Assembly: GCF_028023675.1 (NCBI RefSeq)
Contig: NZ_JAQIOZ010000011.1
Location: 92,023-156,022, forward strand
Source of the DNA: Primorskyibacter aestuariivivens
Lineage (GTDB): Bacteria > Pseudomonadota > Alphaproteobacteria > Rhodobacterales > Rhodobacteraceae
Reading direction: 5' to 3'
Length of the DNA stretch: 64,000 nt
The position numbers and the translations under genes were made by a program. Position 1 is the stretch's first letter. Each line of letters opens with the position of its first letter. The notes under the pieces were generated by a model that saw only the letters and a list, made by a program, of their open reading frames with translations, did not search any database and was not told where the DNA came from. Positions 8,465-17,455 of the stretch are shown piece by piece.

Positions 8465-9700
8465 TCACGCGCTCCGGTTCGAATATTTGCGCAGCTCCGC
8501 GCGAGCCACTTGACGTCGATGCACCGCATCCGGCCCATCGGCAAAGCGCAGGGTGCGCACATGGGTGCACATATGGGCAAGGTCCATGTCCTGAGAAATC
8601 CCTTTGGCCCCATGCAATTGCATCGCCTCGTCGATCACCTTGCCTGCCATGAGCGGCGCGACGACCTTGATCTTAGATATCCAGGGCTGGGCCGCGCGCA
8701 CGCCTGCTGTGTCCATCATCCAGGCGGCCTTGAGGCACAAAAGCCGCGCCATCTCGATCTCCATACGCGCATTGGCAAGGATATCGTAATTGGCGCCCAG
8801 TTCGGCGATGGGTTTGCCGAAAGCCTCGCGTTCCAGACCCCGGCGGCACATGAGTTCCAACGCCTTTTCGGCCTGACCGATGGCGCGCATGCAGTGATGG
8901 ATACGCCCCGGTCCAAGCCGCCCCTGCGCCACCTCAAAGCCGCGCCCCTCGCCCAGCACGATGTTTTTCGCAGGCACCCGCACATCGGTAAAGCGGATAT
9001 GCATATGCCCATGCGGCGCGTCGTCCTGTCCGAAGACATGCATAGGGCGCAGCACCTCGATGCCGGGCAGGTCGGGGTCCAGCACGAACATGGTGTGGCG
9101 GGCATGCTTGGCGGCATCCGGATCGGTGCAGGCCATGAGGATATAGAGCGCACAGCGCGGGTCCCCTGCGCCGCTGATCCACCATTTCTCACCATTCAGG
9201 ACAAAATCATCACCGTCGCGTCGCGCCTCAAACGCCAGTTGCGCGGCGTCAGAACTGGCCACGTCGGGTTCTGTCATGACATAGGCCGAGCGGATGTCAC
9301 CGGCGAGAAGCGGCGTCAGCCAGCGCTCTTTCATCCAGTCTTCGCCGTAGCGTTCCAGCACTTCCATATTGCCGGTGTCGGGCGCGTTGCAGTTGAACAC
9401 CTCGGCGGCGATGGCGACCTTGCCCATCTCCTCGGCCAGATAGGCATATTCCACGGTAGAGAGCCCATAGCCCCGGTCACTGCCCGTGAGCCAGAAGTTC
9501 CACAAGCCCCGCTCGCGCGCCTTGGCTTTCAACCCGTCAAGGATTTCCGACTGCCGGTCGGTGTGCTGGAACCGGTCGCCCGAGGGATGCTTGCCCACCT
9601 CGGCGTGATATTCCGCGTCCAGCGGCGCAATCTCGCCCTCGACCATGGCGCGCACGGCGTCGATCAGCGGTTTGATCCGCTCGGTTACTCCAAGATCCAT
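8465..9700 (-). CDS. acyl-CoA dehydrogenase (ACAD10/11-like, LvaC-like)
   Basis: 411 residues, normal FadE/ACAD length. Visible are YVMTEPDVASSDAAQL (FAD/substrate strand), NGEKWWISGAGDP, the helix RALELMCRR-type segment followed by REAFGKPI, and a C-terminal QLHGAKGISQDMDLAHMCTH. The final residues before the stop are ARAELRKYSNRSA. Members oxidise acyl-CoA at the alpha-beta bond. Those paired with an APH-like kinase (ACAD10/11, LvaC) instead process phosphorylated hydroxyacyl-CoA. The kinase gene follows 53 bases downstream and an acyl-CoA ligase gene lies three bases upstream. Confidence 0.92.
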   Translation of the reverse strand: MDLGVTERIKPLIDAVRAMVEGEIAPLDAEYHAEVGKHPSGDRFQHTDRQSEILDGLKAKARERGLWNFWLTGSDRGYGLSTVEYAYLAEEMGKVAIAAEVFNCNAPDTGNMEVLERYGEDWMKERWLTPLLAGDIRSAYVMTEPDVASSDAAQLAFEARRDGDDFVLNGEKWWISGAGDPRCALYILMACTDPDAAKHARHTMFVLDPDLPGIEVLRPMHVFGQDDAPHGHMHIRFTDVRVPAKNIVLGEGRGFEVAQGRLGPGRIHHCMRAIGQAEKALELMCRRGLEREAFGKPIAELGANYDILANARMEIEMARLLCLKAAWMMDTAGVRAAQPWISKIKVVAPLMAGKVIDEAMQLHGAKGISQDMDLAHMCTHVRTLRFADGPDAVHRRQVARAELRKYSNRSA

Positions 9701-9703
9701 CTC

Positions 9704-11341
9704 TTATCCTTCTGGCAGGTCGGGCAGAACGTAATCGGCAAACTGGGCGCGGAGCGTGCGTTTGGAGACCTTGCCCGTGGCCGTGAGTGGCATTTCGTCG
9801 ACGAAGACCACGTCGTCAGGCAATTGCCATTTGGCGAAATGCGGCTCCATCAGCGCGTGAATGTCCTCCAGCGTCACGTGTGCCTCGCCCTTGGGCACCA
9901 CGACCAGCAGCGGGCGTTCATCCCATTTCGGATGGGCGATGGCGATGACCGCGCAATTGGCGACCTCCGGATGAGCCAGCGCGCAGCTTTCCAGGTCAAT
10001 CGAGGAAATCCATTCGCCCCCCGACTTGATCAGGTCCTTGGCGCGGTCCTGAATGGTCAGGAACCCGGCGGCGTCAATGCTGGCCACGTCGCCCGTGCCG
10101 AACCAGCCTTCGGCATCCATCGCAGCCTCGGTCGCCTCATCGTTGTGGAAATAACCCGCGATCACCTGATTGCCGCGCACATATAGCTCGCCCACCGCCT
10201 TTCCGTCATGGGGGAGCCGCTGGCCCTCCTCGTCCACGATCTTCATCTCGCAGCCAAAGACCCGGCGGCCCTGTTTGGATTGCAGGTCCATGCGCGTTTC
10301 GAACGGCAGGTCCTGCATGGAGGCGTTGAGAATGCCATGAGTGCCCACCGGCGACATTTCGGTCATGCCCCAGGCATGGCAGACGGAGACGCCGCTTTGT
10401 TCAAAGGCTTCGATCATGGTCCGCGGCGCGGCAGAGCCGCCGATCACCACCTGTTCGAACCCCGCCGGGTTGCCGCCACGTGCGGCGATCTCGTTTTGCA
10501 GTCCCAGCCAGACGGTTGGCACGCCCCAGGCGGAGGTCACGTTTTCGCCATCCATCAAGTCCCAGAGCGACGGCCCGTCCAGCCCCGGCCCCGGCATGAT
10601 CAGCGACGCGCCGGTGAGCGGCGCGGCATAGGGCAGACCCCAGGCGTTAACATGGAACATCGGCACCACAGGAAGGATATTCGCGCCTTCGCGGAGCGAG
10701 GAATTCAACGCAAGCCCCACGGCAAGGGCGTGCAAGACCGTAGAGCGGTGGGAATAAAGCGCGCCTTTGGGATTGCCGGTGGTGCCGGAGGTGTAGCACA
10801 GGCCCGCAGCCGTATTTTCATCCATGTCGGGCCAGTCATAACTGTCGGGTTTGCCGTCCAGCAGATCCTCGTAACAGATCAGTTCCAGCGGACTGTCGGG
10901 CATATGCGCGCGGTCGGTCATGACGACAAAGCGCATGCCCTCGGGCAGCTTGTCCGCCAGCGCGTGGACAAGCGGCACGAATGTCAGGTCCACGAACAAA
11001 AGCCGGTCTTCGGCATGGCCGATGATATAGAGCATCTGTTCGGGCGAGAGCCGCGGGTTCAGCGTGTGGCAGACCGCGCCCATGCCCGAGACCGCATAGT
11101 AGATCTCGAAATGCCGGTGCGTGTTCCAGGCCAGTGTGGCGATCCGGTCACCGGGCTGTACCCCCCGTTCCGCCAGCCCATGAGCAAGTTGCGCGACGCG
11201 GGCCATGGTTTCGGGATAGCTCTGCCGGTGAATGTCGCCTTCGCAACGGCGCGAGACCACGCCAGCCTCGGGAAAAATCTCTGCACCGTAACGCAACAAT
11301 TCGATGATCTGCAGCGGGCGCTGCATCATTTGACCCATCAT
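9704..11341 (-). CDS. fatty-acid/carboxylate CoA ligase (DmdB-like AMP-binding enzyme)
   Basis: 545 residues from the ATG at 11341, which has a strong GGAGG site. The next ATG three bases on is possible. The AMP-binding motif CYTSGTTGNPKGALYSHRS, a later GWFGTGDVASID and GEWISSIDLE, and the C-terminal catalytic lysine in PLTATGKVSKRTLR are all present. The N-terminus MGQMMQRPLQI followed by DRIATLAWNTHRHFEIYY resembles the medium-chain/methylthiopropionate ligases of Roseobacters (DmdB). It forms acyl-CoA from a free acid with ATP, and its product would feed the dehydrogenase and kinase encoded just downstream. The substrate is not determinable from sequence. Confidence 0.9.
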   Translation of the reverse strand: MMGQMMQRPLQIIELLRYGAEIFPEAGVVSRRCEGDIHRQSYPETMARVAQLAHGLAERGVQPGDRIATLAWNTHRHFEIYYAVSGMGAVCHTLNPRLSPEQMLYIIGHAEDRLLFVDLTFVPLVHALADKLPEGMRFVVMTDRAHMPDSPLELICYEDLLDGKPDSYDWPDMDENTAAGLCYTSGTTGNPKGALYSHRSTVLHALAVGLALNSSLREGANILPVVPMFHVNAWGLPYAAPLTGASLIMPGPGLDGPSLWDLMDGENVTSAWGVPTVWLGLQNEIAARGGNPAGFEQVVIGGSAAPRTMIEAFEQSGVSVCHAWGMTEMSPVGTHGILNASMQDLPFETRMDLQSKQGRRVFGCEMKIVDEEGQRLPHDGKAVGELYVRGNQVIAGYFHNDEATEAAMDAEGWFGTGDVASIDAAGFLTIQDRAKDLIKSGGEWISSIDLESCALAHPEVANCAVIAIAHPKWDERPLLVVVPKGEAHVTLEDIHALMEPHFAKWQLPDDVVFVDEMPLTATGKVSKRTLRAQFADYVLPDLPEG

Positions 11342-11459
11342 GGGGTGATCCTCCCTATGCGGCTTGTCTCCGGACAAGCTCTTTGCTCTACCTTGGCGAG
11401 GAAGCGGGCGGCGGCGCAACAAAAATCCACCCCGCGTCGCAGCGTCAGGAGGCATGACA

Positions 11460-12473
11460 ATGGCAGCACAGCGAATCGTTTTGGCCAGCAGGCCCGAGGG
11501 AGAGGCCGAATTGGAGAATTTCCGGCTAGAGACGTTCGAGCCGCCCGCACCCGGTGACGGCGAGGTGTTGATCGAGGTGAGCCACCTGTCGCTGGACCCC
11601 TATATGCGCGGGCGGATGAATGCGGTGAAATCCTATGCGCCCTATGTGGAACTGGACGCGGTGATGACCGGTCAGGGCGTGGGGCATGTGGTGGCCTCAC
11701 GGGCCGAGGGGTTCGCCGAGGGCGATCTGGTCACCGGCATGACGGGCTGGCAGAGCCATGCGGTGCTGCCCGGGGCGGAGGTCCGCAAGCTGGACGACAG
11801 CCTGCCACCCTCTGCGGCGCTGGGGGTGTTGGGCATGCCGGGCTTTACCGGCTGGGTGGGCCTGAACACGTTCGGGCGGCCCAAGCCGGGCGAGACATTG
11901 GTGGTGGCCGCTGCCACCGGGCCGGTTGGATCAATGGTGGGGCAATTGGCGAAACGCGCGGGCCTGCGCACCGTGGCGATTGCCGGCGGGGCCGAGAAAT
12001 GCCGCATCGCGCAGGAGACATTCGGCTTTGACGCGGCGATTGATCACCGGGCCTTTGACACTGTGAAAGACCTGCGCGCCGCCATCGCCGCCGCCGCGCC
12101 GGATGGTATCGACATTTACGTGGAAAACGTTGGCGGCGATGTATTGCGCGCGGTGTTGCCGCTGCTCAACGATCATGCGCGGGTGCCGGTGATCGGCACG
12201 ATTGCGTGGTATAGCGGCGCGGATTTGAGCGGGCCGGATACCTTGCCGAACCTCTGGCGTCAGGTGCTGGTCAAGCGGCTGTCGATCAACGGGCTGATCA
12301 TTTTCGACCATTGGGGCGACTACCCGGCATTCCTTGAAGAGGTCGGCCCGCTGGTGGCATCCGGGGAGATCGCCTCGCTTGAGGATGTGGCCGAAGGGCT
12401 GGAAAATGCGCCCGAGGCATTTCTGCGCATGCTCAAGGGCGGCAATATGGGCAAGCAGGTGGTGAAGCTGTAG
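11460..12473 (+). CDS. NADP-dependent MDR oxidoreductase (CurA/YncB-like, zinc-free)
   Basis: 337 residues. Of two close ATGs, 11460 sits 7 bases after AGGAGG and is preferred. The medium-chain fold is visible: LSLDPYMRGRMN in the catalytic domain, then the NADP-binding loop VVAAATGPVGSMVGQLAKRAG near residue 150, and YVENVGGDVLRAVLPLL. Structural zinc cysteines are absent. This family reduces activated double bonds of enals, enones or prostaglandin-like lipids. It is divergent from the acyl-CoA ligase gene, with starts about 118 bases apart, so they may share a control region. Confidence 0.9.
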   Translation: MAAQRIVLASRPEGEAELENFRLETFEPPAPGDGEVLIEVSHLSLDPYMRGRMNAVKSYAPYVELDAVMTGQGVGHVVASRAEGFAEGDLVTGMTGWQSHAVLPGAEVRKLDDSLPPSAALGVLGMPGFTGWVGLNTFGRPKPGETLVVAAATGPVGSMVGQLAKRAGLRTVAIAGGAEKCRIAQETFGFDAAIDHRAFDTVKDLRAAIAAAAPDGIDIYVENVGGDVLRAVLPLLNDHARVPVIGTIAWYSGADLSGPDTLPNLWRQVLVKRLSINGLIIFDHWGDYPAFLEEVGPLVASGEIASLEDVAEGLENAPEAFLRMLKGGNMGKQVVKL

Positions 12474-12617
12474 CGCTCCGGCCGGCAGATCCAGCGGAAC
12501 GACAGTCGGTTGATTGAGACGTGGTGGCGGACCGATTGGCCGCTTTGAAACCCTGCTGAAAAATTATGTGTTTCGCATGAATGCCTGCTAAGTTGGGCAA
12601 AACAGGGTTCCAATGCC

Positions 12618-13460
12618 ATGGAAACGAACAAGGCGCAGGCTGACTACTGGGCGTCCCCTGCGGGCCTGAAATGGATTGAGCACGAACATGCTCTGGATAG
12701 CGCAATGGCCGGTATGCTGCGCATGATGCTCGACGTGGCTGAAATCGGCGCGTCGGACCGCGTCATCGACATCGGGTGTGGAACCGGAGCAAGCACGCTC
12801 GACGCCGCGCGGCGCGCTCCTGACGGCACCGTGCTCGGGGTGGACATTTCGGACCCGCTTCTCGCACGTGCTGCCGACAGAGTGAACGCGTCAGGCTTGA
12901 AAAATGCGTCGTTTTTGTTGGCCGATGCTCAAACCTATGATTTTTCTGCCCAGCCCTTTGATCTTTTGGTGTCTCGCTTGGGTATGAGCTTCTTTTCCGA
13001 CTCGGTTGCGGCCCTGAAAAATCTGTCCAATGCACTCAATAAAGATGGCAAAATGGTCTTCGTCTGCTGGGCATCGGTGGAGAAGAACCCGTGGTTTGCG
13101 ATTCCAAAAAGCGCAGCGGAAGAAAGATTAGGGGCGCTGCCCAAGGGTAATCCACTTGCGCCCGGCCCAACCGCCTTTCAGGATTGCGATCGGGTGGCGG
13201 ATCTGATGGACCGGGCGGGCGTGTCCGATATCGAAGCGCGTCCAGTAGACATTCTGCTTACACCTCCGGGTGGCGTGGAGGGGGCAGCACGCGCGGCCAG
13301 CAAGGTCGGTCCTGCAGCGCGTATCATGAAAGCCCATAATGGGACCAAAGCTGATGAGGCGGCGATCGAAAACGCCGTGATGGAAGCCTTTGAAGGCTTT
13401 GACGATGCAGGTACGGCACGGGTTCCCGCTGTGGTTAACCTATTCACCTGTTCGCGGTGA
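12618..13460 (+). CDS. class I SAM-dependent methyltransferase
   Basis: 280 residues. Motif I is VIDIGCGTGASTLDAA (about residues 50-65). Motif II acidic residue is in VLGVDISDPLL, and FSAQPFDLLVSRLGMSFF gives post-motif II. Methyltransf_11/25 fold. The C-terminal third has no recognisable acceptor domain. Codon use is slightly more AT-rich than the surroundings. No neighbour suggests the methyl acceptor. Confidence 0.85.
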   Translation: METNKAQADYWASPAGLKWIEHEHALDSAMAGMLRMMLDVAEIGASDRVIDIGCGTGASTLDAARRAPDGTVLGVDISDPLLARAADRVNASGLKNASFLLADAQTYDFSAQPFDLLVSRLGMSFFSDSVAALKNLSNALNKDGKMVFVCWASVEKNPWFAIPKSAAEERLGALPKGNPLAPGPTAFQDCDRVADLMDRAGVSDIEARPVDILLTPPGGVEGAARAASKVGPAARIMKAHNGTKADEAAIENAVMEAFEGFDDAGTARVPAVVNLFTCSR

Positions 13461-13544
13461 GATCGACAGCAAATTCCAGATTGTCGAAAAGCAGCCGTTC
13501 ACACGCCTCCACGCGACCGCAGGAATGTCCCGCGGTCCTGCCCC

Positions 13545-16157
13545 TCACTTCTCGGTAAATTTCAGCTCGATCCGGCGGTTGCGGGCGCGGGCCTCGGCGG
13601 TGTTGGCGGTATCCACCGGCTGAAACTGGCCAAACCCGTTGGCGGCTAGGCGCCCTGGCTCGATGCCCAGGAAATTGATCATGTATTTCACCACTGACAA
13701 GGCGCGCGCTTGCGACAATTCCCAGTTATCGGCAAACTCGGAAGAGCCGACAATCGGCACATTGTCGGTATGGCCGTCCACCCGGATCACCCAGTCGATC
13801 TCTGGCGGGATGTCGGCGGCGACCGCTTTGAGAATACGCGCCACCTTGGCAATCTCCTGCTCGCCCTCGCGCGACAGGGTCGCGTCGCCCGAGGCGAAAA
13901 GCACCGAGGACGCAAAGACGAACCTGTCGCCCTCGATCCGGACACCTTCCTGATTACCCAGAAGATCGCGCAAACGGCCAAAGAATTCCGAGCGGTAGCG
14001 TTCCAGATCGCGGGCCTTTTCTTCAAGCAGGCGGTTGCGCTCGGCAAGAAGGTCGGCGCGCTCGGTCTGGAGGCGGGCCTTTTCCTCTTCGGCCTGACGG
14101 CGGCGCTGTTCTTCGAGCGCCTTTTGCGCCAGCGCTGCATTGAGATCCTGACCAAGGTTTTCAAGCTGGATGCGCGCGGCGGCATCGCGTTCCTTGGCGT
14201 CGTCCAGGAGCGACTGTAACTCGCCCAGCTGGGTGCGTAGCGCCGCAACCTGCCGGTTCAAAAGCGTGGCGCGTCGCTGGGCTTCGGTCGACACTTCGGT
14301 CTGCTGGGCCAGTTCCTCGCGGGCCGCGGCCAGAAGCGCGGCGCGGTTGGCCGCCTCGGAACGGCGGGCCTCGGCTTCTTGCTCGGCCGCTTGCGCCGCC
14401 TGTTCCGCAGCCAGCTTCGCGGTGATGGCATCGGCCAGTTGACGGCGGATTTCATTGCGGTCCTGTTCGGCCTGTACTGTGGCGGCCAGCGCGGCGGAGA
14501 GCTGGTCCCGCAGGCTGGTTTCTTCGGATTGCGTTTCGTTCATCGTGGCGCGCAGATTGGCCAACTGGCTTTCCAAGGACGCCGCCTCGGATTGCGCCGC
14601 GTCGAGCTGGTTTGACAGGGTCTCGGCCTGTTGTTGCGCGGACAGCTGCGCGGCCAGAGCCTCGGCCAGTTTGTCCTCAAGCGATTTGGTTTCGCCCTGC
14701 GCCTCGGTCAATTGCGCCTGGGCGGTGGCAAGCTGGCCTTGGGCGTTGTCCCGGGCCTGTTCCGCGGCGATCTGCGCGGCCACGGCGGCGGCAAGCTGGT
14801 CCTGTATCTCGGACAGGTCGGTATCGGCCGCGTTCTGCGCCGCCAGTGCCTGCGCCAGTTCCTCTTCAAGCGTGGCTTTATCCGCTGCGGCGGCCTGCGC
14901 GGATTCATTTGCGTCGCGGGCTACACGCTCAGCGCTCAGCTTCGCGGCGAGGGCCGAAGCCAACTGCTCTTCCAGCGCCCCGCGTTCCTCGGCGGTTGCG
15001 GCGCGCAGGCTTTCGAGCGCCTGTTCAAGCTCGCCAATGCGGGCTGACTGGTCCTGCGTTGTCAGGAGCGCGGCAGCAAGCTGTGCCTCCAACGCGGTGA
15101 GTTGCGTGGAGCGTTGCTCGTCATCGGACAAGGCCGTCTGGAGGTCTGCGGCCAGCGCGACATTGCGGACTTCTGCGGCCTCCTGGGCCAACAGGGCGGC
15201 CGCCAATTGCGCTTTCAATGCGTCAGCGTCCTCGGCGCTGCTGGCCAAGGCGTCATCGAGCTGGGCGATCCGCGCCTCGGCCGCCTGTTGCGCCAAAAGC
15301 GCGGCGGACAGGCGGGTATCAAGGTCTTTTTCCACCGCCTGTGCGGCGGCGAGCATGGACAGGGTTTCCTCGGCTTTGCGGCGTTCTTCTTCCAGTGCCA
15401 AGGTCATGGCAGAAAGCTCCGCATCCGCCGTCATCAGCTTTTCGCGCAGCGCCTGGGCCGCAGCGGCCTCGGCCAGTCGGCGGGCCTCTTCCTCGGAGAG
15501 ACGGTCTTCCAGATCGGCGATTTCACCCGACATCGCGGCTTGTTGTTCCGTCGCCTCGGTGCGCAACTCGGCGATCATGGCCTCCAGCGCGTCGGCCTGG
15601 GCCGCCGCCAGCCGCGCCGCTTCGGTCTCGGCATCGATCTCATCGCGCAGTTGGGCCAGCGCCAGTTGCATGGCTTCTTGTTCCGAGAGCAATTCAGCTT
15701 CGCGCGTCTCCAGATCACCGATGCGGCTGGTGGCGCGGTCCTGTTCCGCCAAGAGGCCCGCGATCTGCTCCTCGAAACTGGCAATCCGGGCATTGGCCGC
15801 GCCCAGCGCGTCGTTGCGCGCCTGCAGATCGCTGCGCAGCGTCGCGATCAGGGCGGCCTGTTCCGCTGCGCGGGACTCGGCATCGTTCAGGGTGGAGCTC
15901 AACTCACCCACTTCGTTTTCCAGCGCAGCGCTGCGGTCGCGCTCCAGACCCAGCGCATCGGCCAGCGCGGCGATCTCGGCGGAGAGCTCGTTCAACTCGC
16001 TTTCCTGCCCGGTGATGGTTTCGCGCAGGGTGAACTGCACCACCATGAAAATGGTCAGCACGAACATCAGAACCAGCAAAAGCCCGGTCATGGCGTCAAC
16101 GAAGCCGGGCCAGATCGAGGCCTGAAACCGTTGTCCGGTGCGGCGGGACAGGGACAT
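13545..16157 (-). CDS. MotB/OmpA-like protein with very long alanine-rich coiled coil
   Basis: 870 residues in three parts. Residues 1-45 carry one membrane helix with an acidic residue at its start (WPGFVDAMTGLLLVLMFVLT, Asp21), the position used for protons in MotB-like subunits. Residues about 50-720 are a continuous coiled coil rich in Ala, Glu, Leu and Gln with recurring LAAALLAQEAAE-like units. Residues about 730-870 form an OmpA peptidoglycan-binding domain (RVDGHTDNVPI, LSQARALSVVKYM, ARNRRIELKF). The gene starts 3 bases after the ExbB/MotA-like gene ends, so the two form one complex. The stator-like reading is from architecture; the biological task is unknown. Confidence 0.85.
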   Translation of the reverse strand: MSLSRRTGQRFQASIWPGFVDAMTGLLLVLMFVLTIFMVVQFTLRETITGQESELNELSAEIAALADALGLERDRSAALENEVGELSSTLNDAESRAAEQAALIATLRSDLQARNDALGAANARIASFEEQIAGLLAEQDRATSRIGDLETREAELLSEQEAMQLALAQLRDEIDAETEAARLAAAQADALEAMIAELRTEATEQQAAMSGEIADLEDRLSEEEARRLAEAAAAQALREKLMTADAELSAMTLALEEERRKAEETLSMLAAAQAVEKDLDTRLSAALLAQQAAEARIAQLDDALASSAEDADALKAQLAAALLAQEAAEVRNVALAADLQTALSDDEQRSTQLTALEAQLAAALLTTQDQSARIGELEQALESLRAATAEERGALEEQLASALAAKLSAERVARDANESAQAAAADKATLEEELAQALAAQNAADTDLSEIQDQLAAAVAAQIAAEQARDNAQGQLATAQAQLTEAQGETKSLEDKLAEALAAQLSAQQQAETLSNQLDAAQSEAASLESQLANLRATMNETQSEETSLRDQLSAALAATVQAEQDRNEIRRQLADAITAKLAAEQAAQAAEQEAEARRSEAANRAALLAAAREELAQQTEVSTEAQRRATLLNRQVAALRTQLGELQSLLDDAKERDAAARIQLENLGQDLNAALAQKALEEQRRRQAEEEKARLQTERADLLAERNRLLEEKARDLERYRSEFFGRLRDLLGNQEGVRIEGDRFVFASSVLFASGDATLSREGEQEIAKVARILKAVAADIPPEIDWVIRVDGHTDNVPIVGSSEFADNWELSQARALSVVKYMINFLGIEPGRLAANGFGQFQPVDTANTAEARARNRRIELKFTEK

Positions 16158-16160
16158 GGC

Positions 16161-17387
16161 CTAGCCCTCCTGCTCCGGTGTTTCGACCCGTGGCGGGCGC
16201 TTGTTGCGGTTGGGGCGCGGAGCGGCGACCGCAGCCTGACGGGCCGCATTGAGCGCGCGGGTCAGGGCCGACAATTCGGTGCGCAGCTCGGCCATGCTTT
16301 CCTGTCGTCCGGCGGACATCTCTTCGAGAATGCGCAGCATCTGCACGTCGATCGAGCGCAGGCGCATGCGGCTTTCGGCATCGATCCCTTCCGTTGCCGG
16401 GCGATTTTCCAACGCGTCGATGAGCCGTTCCTGCCCTTCGGCCAGACGGGTCAGTGCCATTGTCGGCGCGGCCTGCGCTTCCAGCCGTTCTGTCATGCGC
16501 TCGACGCCATCGGCGAGCTTGGACAGTTTATCGTCCACCATGGCCCGGCTGACATCGGACTGGGTGAACATCTGTTGCAGGCTTTCCATCTGCTCGGACA
16601 TGTGATCGACGACCGCGACAAGCAATTGCTGGTCACTGCCCTCGCCATCACCGGACCCGGCATAGCCCAGCCGCGTGATGGTCGAGAGCCATTCCTCCAG
16701 CTCGCGGTAGAACCGGTTCTGCCCATGTCCCGCGAAGAGCTCCAGAAGCCCAACGACAAGCGACCCCGCCAGCCCCAGAAGGGAGGAGGCAAAGGCCGTG
16801 CCCATGCCGCCAAGCTGGGCCTGCAGCCCTTCTTGCAGCCGCTCGAAAATCTGCCCGCCGGTCTCGCCCGGCGCGGGCGTGAGCGAACGGATCGTGTCGA
16901 CCAGCGCGGGCACGGTGGTGGCCAGCCCGTAGAAGGTGCCCAGCAGACCCAGAAAGATCAGCAGGCTGACGATATAGCGGGTGATCTCGCGCGCCTCGTC
17001 GATCCGCTGCCCCACGGAATCGAGGATCGAGCGCGACGAGGTAGCCGAGATTTGCATCCGCTTGCCGCGCGAGCGCATCAACGCGGCAAGCGGGGCAAGG
17101 ATACGCGGCGCTGTATGCCCAGCATCACGTTCGGCCACGAAATTCTCGATCCAGCGGACCGACCCGATCAACTGCACCACCTGCCAGAACGTGGCCAGCA
17201 CACCGATGACGAAGACGACGACGATGAACCCGTTGAGATATGGATTGGCCAGAAACACCGGCAGGATACGCGGCAAGGCCAGCACCAGACCGGCACAGAC
17301 CAGCCCGAGAACGGTGATCATGAAGAGCACCTGTCTGACGGGCTGGGAAAATCTCGGCTCGGCCTCGAGGTCCGGCTGGTCCACCAT
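16161..17387 (-). CDS. ExbB/MotA-like inner-membrane channel subunit
   Basis: 408 residues. Two N-terminal hydrophobic helices (VLFMITVLGLVCAGLVLALP, then NGFIVVVFVIGVLATFWQVVQ) precede a cytoplasmic segment. A second pair follows around residues 140-250 (SLLIFLGLLGTFYGLATTV and GTAFASSLLGLAGSLVVGLL), where GTFYGL is typical of MotA/TolQ/ExbB. The C-terminal 150 residues are helical and end in a basic tail (RPNRNKRPPRVETPEQEG). It pairs with the 870-residue OmpA-like protein directly downstream, as in proton-driven stator pairs. No TonB, TolA or flagellar gene is near. Confidence 0.85.
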   Translation of the reverse strand: MVDQPDLEAEPRFSQPVRQVLFMITVLGLVCAGLVLALPRILPVFLANPYLNGFIVVVFVIGVLATFWQVVQLIGSVRWIENFVAERDAGHTAPRILAPLAALMRSRGKRMQISATSSRSILDSVGQRIDEAREITRYIVSLLIFLGLLGTFYGLATTVPALVDTIRSLTPAPGETGGQIFERLQEGLQAQLGGMGTAFASSLLGLAGSLVVGLLELFAGHGQNRFYRELEEWLSTITRLGYAGSGDGEGSDQQLLVAVVDHMSEQMESLQQMFTQSDVSRAMVDDKLSKLADGVERMTERLEAQAAPTMALTRLAEGQERLIDALENRPATEGIDAESRMRLRSIDVQMLRILEEMSAGRQESMAELRTELSALTRALNAARQAAVAAPRPNRNKRPPRVETPEQEG

Positions 17388-17455
17388 GAGGGACGGTTCC
17401 TGACGCTGTTGTTTACGTCCGGACTCTAGGCACGATCCTCAGGCAAGCCAAGGAA

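Noticed and set aside
14455..16125. Large plus-strand frame rich in Ser, Ala and Cys opposite the OmpA-like gene
   Set aside because: It is the antisense shadow of the alanine/glutamate-rich coiled coil, with low-complexity composition and no start signal.
13545..17387. Zorya-like defence system (ZorA/ZorB are also MotA/MotB-like)
   Set aside because: No ZorC, ZorD or helicase/nuclease genes follow, and the long coiled coil is in the OmpA-domain partner, not the MotA-like protein.
15102..17429. 775-residue plus-strand frame
   Set aside because: It is antisense to the stator pair, spans two real genes and shows no domain.
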